Under the pieces are notes generated by a model. It searched no databases, was not told the DNA's origin, and was given only the letters and a program-made list of their open reading frames with translations. A program made the translations under genes and the position numbers. 64,000 nucleotides of DNA from Oscillospiraceae bacterium (lineage in GTDB: Bacteria; Bacillota; Clostridia; Oscillospirales; Ruminococcaceae): assembly GCA_017439985.1 (NCBI GenBank), contig JAFSIC010000043.1:83448-147447 (forward strand), in the 5' to 3' direction. Below, in pieces: positions 59,897-64,000 of the stretch (positions within the stretch are counted from its first letter, which is position 1; every line of letters begins with the position of its first letter).

Positions 59897-60340
59897 CTAC
59901 ACCAATATTAACTTTATTTTTCCATTCTTTTCCCGATTCTTCGCATACTCTACTAATTTCGCAGTATTACTGCCAGGGTATCTTCGATATGCAATCAAGT
60001 GCGTACTATGGTCTATCATATAATGATTAGCTCTTACGATAGCATAACGCTTCGGTACTGATTCCATGCCTTCCGGGTAAAAAGTCTGAGTAAAATTCAA
60101 TGGTAATGGCTCATTTCTCAATGCAGGATGGTATGATAAAAGCAATCTAAGAGTAATTCTGGGATACTGCTCCTTAACTTCTGCTAGAACCACCTGAACA
60201 ATCTGATCAAATCTCCCATAGCTGCCTACAATGAATTCCTGCACCTGTTCCCGTTCGATGAGTTCTGTTATTGCTTGTGTTAGATCTGTTCTAATACTCT
60301 CTGGTGCATCCCTATGCCCGATAAAAAAGCAACTTTTCAT
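59897..60340 (-). CDS. SLOG-fold protein (YpsA/DUF1273-like)
   Basis: A 147-residue Rossmann-like protein with FFIGHRDAPESIRTDLTQAITEL at the start and the nucleotide-binding-type IVGSYGRFDQIVQVVLAEVK near 37-57, matching the SLOG superfamily. SLOG proteins bind nucleotide-derived ligands and occur in several defence or signalling contexts. The start at 60340 has GGGGGTG upstream. It is cargo of the mobile island, separated from its neighbours by terminators. Confidence 0.8.
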   Translation of the reverse strand: MKSCFFIGHRDAPESIRTDLTQAITELIEREQVQEFIVGSYGRFDQIVQVVLAEVKEQYPRITLRLLLSYHPALRNEPLPLNFTQTFYPEGMESVPKRYAIVRANHYMIDHSTHLIAYRRYPGSNTAKLVEYAKNREKNGKIKLILV

Positions 60341-60363
60341 TACACTCACCCCCCTAATTCTAC

Positions 60364-60395
60364 AAAAAAGACTACCAACAGTGGCAGTCTTTTTT
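60364..60395 (-). terminator. Terminator of the 913-residue protein gene
   Basis: AAAAAAGACT (60364-60373) pairs with AGTCTTTTTT (60386-60395), 49 bases after the stop of the large gene. Confidence 0.82.
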
Positions 60396-60443
60396 CATTA
60401 AAAATGAGATTTCGTCCAACGATGTTTGTCTACCTAACAACTA

Positions 60444-63185
60444 TTACGCTAGATATGGCCAAACATATGCAGCAATTACTAATACTTTAATCCATATATT
60501 CCAATTACATTTTTTACACATATATACTAGTGCTGTAATTTGCAATAAGGCAAAAATGGCAAAGAAAAGACCTTCCGGTAACCACTCTAAGATTAAAAGC
60601 ATAAGTAGCATTAATACTAGTGGATAGCAAACTACCAATAATAGAATGGAGAACCATTGATTATGATTGACTTCATTATTCTCCATCTGTTTTATAGTTT
60701 GCTCTTGGAGAATCCCGATGTTTTGATGTTTCGGTTCGGTATATGTGGAGATCGGAGTCGTCGCGTCTTCCTTTTCTACTGATAGACTTGATGTAAAAGT
60801 TTGATCCTTAGTAGAATGTCCCATCTCTTTCACCAGATCAGTAGACACTTCGCCGCGAGCAGCACTCTTTGGCTTCTCATTGCGGATATCAGAAACTATA
60901 TTTTCAGCAGAGAAGAAATCCACGAGAATCTCATGCCTTTCAATACAGGTCAAGCTTTGTTTTCTATATTGTTTATAGTACGTCTCTACCTTTTTCTCCT
61001 GTTCTTTCTTCAAATCTGGTAGAATAATTAAGATTTTATTAAAATACTCGGATAGCCTTTGGAGGTCTGATAGATTACTTACCTCGAGTTCTTTAATTCC
61101 ATTTTGAGTATTAACCAAAATCTTACTGCTCAATGGACCTTTTCTTTGGAATGAAATAATTTCTTCTATCTTGACTTCAAATTTCGAGCGATCCTGATTA
61201 GCCAGTAAACGTTGATCTGTTAAGCAAAATCCATATTCATGCTCAGAACGAATGGAATGTGCATCATAAATAATGAAAGGCTGTTCGTTATTTAAAAGCG
61301 TGCAGTATTTAAGCTTCTGTGCTTTCAAACCCACTTCCTCTTTACGGTATGTCAACGGGGTTGCTAAAAAGTTAAATCCAACAATACTCGATTCTGAAAT
61401 GTTCGTCTCCAGTTCTGTTCGTAAAGGTAGTGTTAGCTCCGCCCAGCTATCACGCATGGATTTTTCATATTGATTTTCAGCTTCTTTTAACCCTGTCAAT
61501 AACTTAAATAAGGTCTCTCGTCGATTTTGAGGAATGTTACATCCTTTATCCATTACATCAAGTTCCTTTAGAATTGTGGTAAGTTTTTTAATTACCTCCT
61601 GATCTGCCACATGTTCAACATAAGTCATGTGTTTGAAAGCATTATAAATAATGGTATCTTTCTTCTCATCAGGGAACACAATATGATAATATTTAACTAA
61701 TTCCCACATATCACTGTCAGAAACAAATTTACGTTTTGCTTTTGCAGATACAAAACTGTTCCGAAATTGCTTGATAATACTTTCTGCCTCTCCAACGGGA
61801 AGTTTATGATACTTGGCTGTAATTTTCTTTAATACATCGTACTCAAAATCAAATAAAGACTCACTTTCTGTGACATTAAGTTGCTTCATTATAAATCTTG
61901 CTTTTTCGTAAATGACTTGACTGCCCAGTTTCTTCTCGTCTTTCGCCTGTTCAATAAATGAGGATATAATTTCTTCTTTCTCCTCATCATCGAACTCGAC
62001 TCCGTATTTAGAAGCTAATTCCCAAATCATAAGATCAGCAATTACTTCAGCCTTAATGTCATCTGAGGCATCATAATTAATAAAAGAATCCAGAAGTGCT
62101 TGATTCTCCCCTGGAATTGAATCTTCATAAGGTTCACATAATCTAACCAAACAATCATATTCTAATTGATCTAGAGTTTCATTTTCTGAAATACCATATT
62201 CCCGCATATAAGACAATATCTTTTTCTTTACTTTCTGTGCCTCGCTTTCAGAATCTTGAGCTTCTTCGGTGTACATTGATTCGATTACTGCTTCTACGAT
62301 TGGGGTAAGGTCATTCTTATATTTTTTTGCAATATTGAAAATATTTTTACGTTCTTCTTCGTATCTGAGAAAGATTGTTGCTGACAAATCATAATGATAA
62401 GGACATACTGAAAAAGCTTTAAATAGTAGTTCTTTCTCTTTCTCGGGAATTTTCAGCGCATTCTCTAACAGCGTATTTGCCTTTTCGGGTTCATATGGAC
62501 TACCGTCCACCCATATGCCTTCTCCCTCTTGCTCCTTGTAATCGTTGATAAAATAGATATAGTTGTTATAAATATTGGTAATACAATCACGAACACCTTC
62601 GTCCAGTAGTTCTTTGGTTTTTGTATTTTTATATAAAGAGCTTTTTGATGCAGCAGCAGCAATGGAAGAACCAATGTTGCCAATTCCATTTACAACGCTA
62701 TGTCCAACTCCAGACATTGCGTTTAAGGTACCAGCAGTAATTGCAGCATTAACTATAGCTCCTCCATCAGTACTGGACATCCATCCATACTTACTACGAG
62801 ATGCTTTTCGTACTGATCTATTATGTTTTGCTTTAGCCAGATTACCTTCAATCTCATTATATCTATCGGCAATACAGTTATAACAAGACTCTGCCGCCTC
62901 TAAATCCCAACACTCATCCTCGAATCGCTCTCGACTGATATCATAAATTTTCGCTTTAACCAACGTTGCATATAGCGGATCTATCGCACACTCTTGTGTA
63001 ATATTCGCAACAGTTGTCATATAATCATCTAAAACGTTCGAAATGGAGCCTGCTTTTTCATAAAAAATTTTAAATAATGTAGAAGCATTTTCTACTGCCG
63101 AACCAAACGATTTCTTTAGATAAAAGTATCTATCTGCTGCGTCGCTAAATGATACTTCTTTACCAAATAAAAAGTATGTACTCAT
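60444..63185 (-). CDS. Large membrane protein with tandem repeats and PH-like segment, unknown function
   Basis: A 913-residue protein. It starts YFLFGKEVSFSDAADRYFYL; residues about 138-182 form a glycine/alanine-rich stretch (GGAIVNAAITAGTLNAMSG) that could insert into a membrane. Two copies of a roughly 95-residue repeat follow (about 321-415 and 428-523). Residues about 627-715 resemble a bacterial PH-like domain (LNNEQPFIIYDAHS, FCLTDQRLLANQD, VKIEEIISFQR). A disordered linker leads to three C-terminal hydrophobic segments (846-867, 872-888, 898-912). It is monocistronic (AAAGGAGG upstream, terminator downstream), with low-GC codons. I do not recognise a family; it is probably island cargo. 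Confidence 0.7.
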   Translation of the reverse strand: MSTYFLFGKEVSFSDAADRYFYLKKSFGSAVENASTLFKIFYEKAGSISNVLDDYMTTVANITQECAIDPLYATLVKAKIYDISRERFEDECWDLEAAESCYNCIADRYNEIEGNLAKAKHNRSVRKASRSKYGWMSSTDGGAIVNAAITAGTLNAMSGVGHSVVNGIGNIGSSIAAAASKSSLYKNTKTKELLDEGVRDCITNIYNNYIYFINDYKEQEGEGIWVDGSPYEPEKANTLLENALKIPEKEKELLFKAFSVCPYHYDLSATIFLRYEEERKNIFNIAKKYKNDLTPIVEAVIESMYTEEAQDSESEAQKVKKKILSYMREYGISENETLDQLEYDCLVRLCEPYEDSIPGENQALLDSFINYDASDDIKAEVIADLMIWELASKYGVEFDDEEKEEIISSFIEQAKDEKKLGSQVIYEKARFIMKQLNVTESESLFDFEYDVLKKITAKYHKLPVGEAESIIKQFRNSFVSAKAKRKFVSDSDMWELVKYYHIVFPDEKKDTIIYNAFKHMTYVEHVADQEVIKKLTTILKELDVMDKGCNIPQNRRETLFKLLTGLKEAENQYEKSMRDSWAELTLPLRTELETNISESSIVGFNFLATPLTYRKEEVGLKAQKLKYCTLLNNEQPFIIYDAHSIRSEHEYGFCLTDQRLLANQDRSKFEVKIEEIISFQRKGPLSSKILVNTQNGIKELEVSNLSDLQRLSEYFNKILIILPDLKKEQEKKVETYYKQYRKQSLTCIERHEILVDFFSAENIVSDIRNEKPKSAARGEVSTDLVKEMGHSTKDQTFTSSLSVEKEDATTPISTYTEPKHQNIGILQEQTIKQMENNEVNHNQWFSILLLVVCYPLVLMLLMLLILEWLPEGLFFAIFALLQITALVYMCKKCNWNIWIKVLVIAAYVWPYLA

Positions 63186-63267
63186 GTTTTAACCTCCTTT
63201 TCTGCAAAGCAGAATTTGTTAGTATAAACCCTACGTGAATATCAATGTGATAGTTCACTGTTTGTTT

Positions 63268-63537
63268 TTACTCACTTTTTTCATCCACGCTCTCCTTGAT
63301 GATTCTCCGAATCGTCTTTTCTGAGTAACCGTACTTGATTGCCAGCATACGTACATTACTGCCGTCATACTCCTGAATAATACTTTGGCGTATGATTTTG
63401 GGATTGAAGAACCGTACTGGAAAGCTGATTTGCTGTCCCTTAAACATCCGGTAGATTTCCATGGCAGCATCCAAACCCATTTTTTCTCCTATCTCTTTGT
63501 AGACGGCATTCAACAGTTCTGCATCGCTCTTTGCCAT
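63268..63537 (-). CDS. Mor-type transcription activator family protein
   Basis: An 89-residue protein. LLNAVYKEIGEKMGLDAAMEIYRMFKGQQISFP and the C-terminal helix-turn-helix YDGSNVRMLAIKYGYSEKTIRRIIKE match the Mor/C-type activators of Mu-like phages, widespread on Firmicutes mobile elements. Start at 63537 with AGGAGG eight bases upstream; an ATG at 63543 is only two bases from it. An intrinsic terminator (63650-63686) lies upstream of it on the same strand. Its target is unknown. Confidence 0.8.
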   Translation of the reverse strand: MAKSDAELLNAVYKEIGEKMGLDAAMEIYRMFKGQQISFPVRFFNPKIIRQSIIQEYDGSNVRMLAIKYGYSEKTIRRIIKESVDEKSE

Positions 63538-63649
63538 GGACATCACCTCCTGGAACCATTTTACCTGTTCTGGAAGCTTAAGTATAATCCCATTGTCCTT
63601 GTATTTGTCCATTTCATTCCAGTCCGACAGTGTTATCACTTCCTCATAA

Positions 63650-63686
63650 CAAAAAATCCCTGACAGCAGCTACTGCTACGGTCAGG
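63650..63686 (-). terminator. Leftward terminator upstream of the Mor-like gene
   Basis: CCTGAC (63659-63664) pairs with GTCAGG (63681-63686), with an inner AGCAG/CTGCT stem, and an A-run (63651-63656) gives the U-tract. Confidence 0.75.
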
Positions 63687-63823
63687 TTCTTGGTTATGAT
63701 ATATATTTAAGTACCGGTAAAATACAGCAAAAAAAGAAGGCTCCAGGATAGCTTCCAATAAGACAGTATGAGAACATTACTGGCATAGGGTAGCTGCCGT
63801 ACAGGAGTGCGACAAGAAAAATT

Positions 63824-63861
63824 GGCGATACTTGGTTTTCACAACCAGGTATCGCCTTTTT
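63824..63861 (+). terminator. Rightward terminator upstream of the TnpV gene
   Basis: GGCGATACTTGGTT (63824-63837) pairs with AACCAGGTATCGCC (63843-63856, one G-U pair) and is followed by TTTTT. Confidence 0.85.
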
Positions 63862-63901
63862 CTATCTTTAGCAGAATGTTTGAAGCTTATTGGAGGTACA
63901 T

Positions 63902-64000
63902 ATGATGCAGGAATTGAATTATATCTGTTGCAGTGATTACTATATTCCCGATATTCGCTTACCAGAGGAAAACAGACCTATTGGTCGGTGGGGACATATG
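63902..64000 (+). CDS. TnpV-like transposon protein (5' part)
   Basis: Thirty-three codons are visible. The reading ICCSDYYIPDIRLPEE and NRPIGRWGHM matches the N-terminus of TnpV proteins of Tn4451-type and related elements, whose function is unknown. GGAGG lies five bases before the ATG at 63902 (a second ATG is at 63905). The gene continues past the window end, so the mobile region extends to the right. Confidence 0.72.
   Translation, partial: MMQELNYICCSDYYIPDIRLPEENRPIGRWGHM

Larger units (their letters stand above)
63538..63901. other. Gene-free stretch with two terminators
   Basis: This 364-base gap has no supported gene. It holds a leftward terminator (63650-63686), a rightward one (63824-63861) and between them about 135 bases, roughly 63690-63823, of non-coding sequence lying directly before a rightward hairpin; a small RNA is possible but not shown. 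Confidence 0.5.

Noticed and set aside
1-64000. CRISPR arrays, tRNA or rRNA genes
   Set aside because: No regularly spaced direct repeats and no cloverleaf or rRNA-like sequence were noticed on reading; a covariance-model scan would be the decisive test.

Overview
The window looks like a chromosomal segment of a spore-forming, anaerobic gut-type Clostridia (probably Oscillospirales/Ruminococcaceae). Evidence: the forespore sigma factor sigma-G, the SpoIVB signalling protease, strong AGGAGG-type ribosome binding sites, oxygen-sensitive enzymes (an HgdB/BcrC-type double-cubane reductase with its ATP-driven activator, a radical SAM protein) and a cobalamin nucleotide-loop operon. The taxonomic call is inference; no rRNA or tRNA gene was seen.

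Layout. 1-1.7 kb: 5' part of mraZ (start of the dcw cell-division operon, running out of the window to the left) and an EIIA/GNAT gene pair. 1.9-9.7 kb: reductase/activator pair, sigG, a sugar-nucleotide-type nucleotidyltransferase, a membrane PASTA protein with a degenerate kinase domain, a tiny membrane protein, a lone MazF-type toxin and spoIVB. 9.8-19.7 kb: metabolic and regulatory genes (XRE-TPR regulator, MFS transporter plus PHP phosphatase, ADP-ribosylglycohydrolase, MATE, HAD phosphatase, cyclophilin, a CotH-type spore-coat kinase fused to other domains).

19.8-28.7 kb is an exopolysaccharide/capsule locus: an initiating sugar transferase, three GT4 glycosyltransferases, a radical SAM/SPASM enzyme, a GT2 and an O-antigen-polymerase-like protein form one leftward operon, and the flippase is read convergently toward it. 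29-39 kb holds a PLP-enzyme/aspartate-dehydrogenase-like pair, a NUDIX hydrolase, a threonine-synthesis operon (thrC, thrH, SDR), an M29 aminopeptidase with an SGNH hydrolase, and a divergent two-component pair. 39-47.6 kb holds a DUF4418/FtsX/LolD-type export system, a flavodoxin-like protein, a second MATE pump, and the operon TIM-barrel protein-cobT-cobU-cobS-cobC, which assembles the lower ligand of cobalamin. 47.7-54.5 kb holds an NhaC antiporter, a LysR regulator, a ureohydrolase with a YjiH permease, and a MalY-type C-S lyase.

From 54.6 kb the character changes: gene remnants (TetR N-terminus, HsdR C-terminus), lower apparent GC, a large serine recombinase, excisionase-like, DUF3846, DUF1643, SLOG and Mor-like genes, and the start of a TnpV gene at the right edge. 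This is a mobile/genomic island whose right end is outside the window. Its most unusual cargo is a 913-residue protein with an internal tandem repeat, a PH-like segment and C-terminal membrane helices.

Most transcription units end in clear intrinsic terminators, many of them shared by convergent genes. I found no CRISPR array, rRNA, tRNA or recognisable riboswitch.
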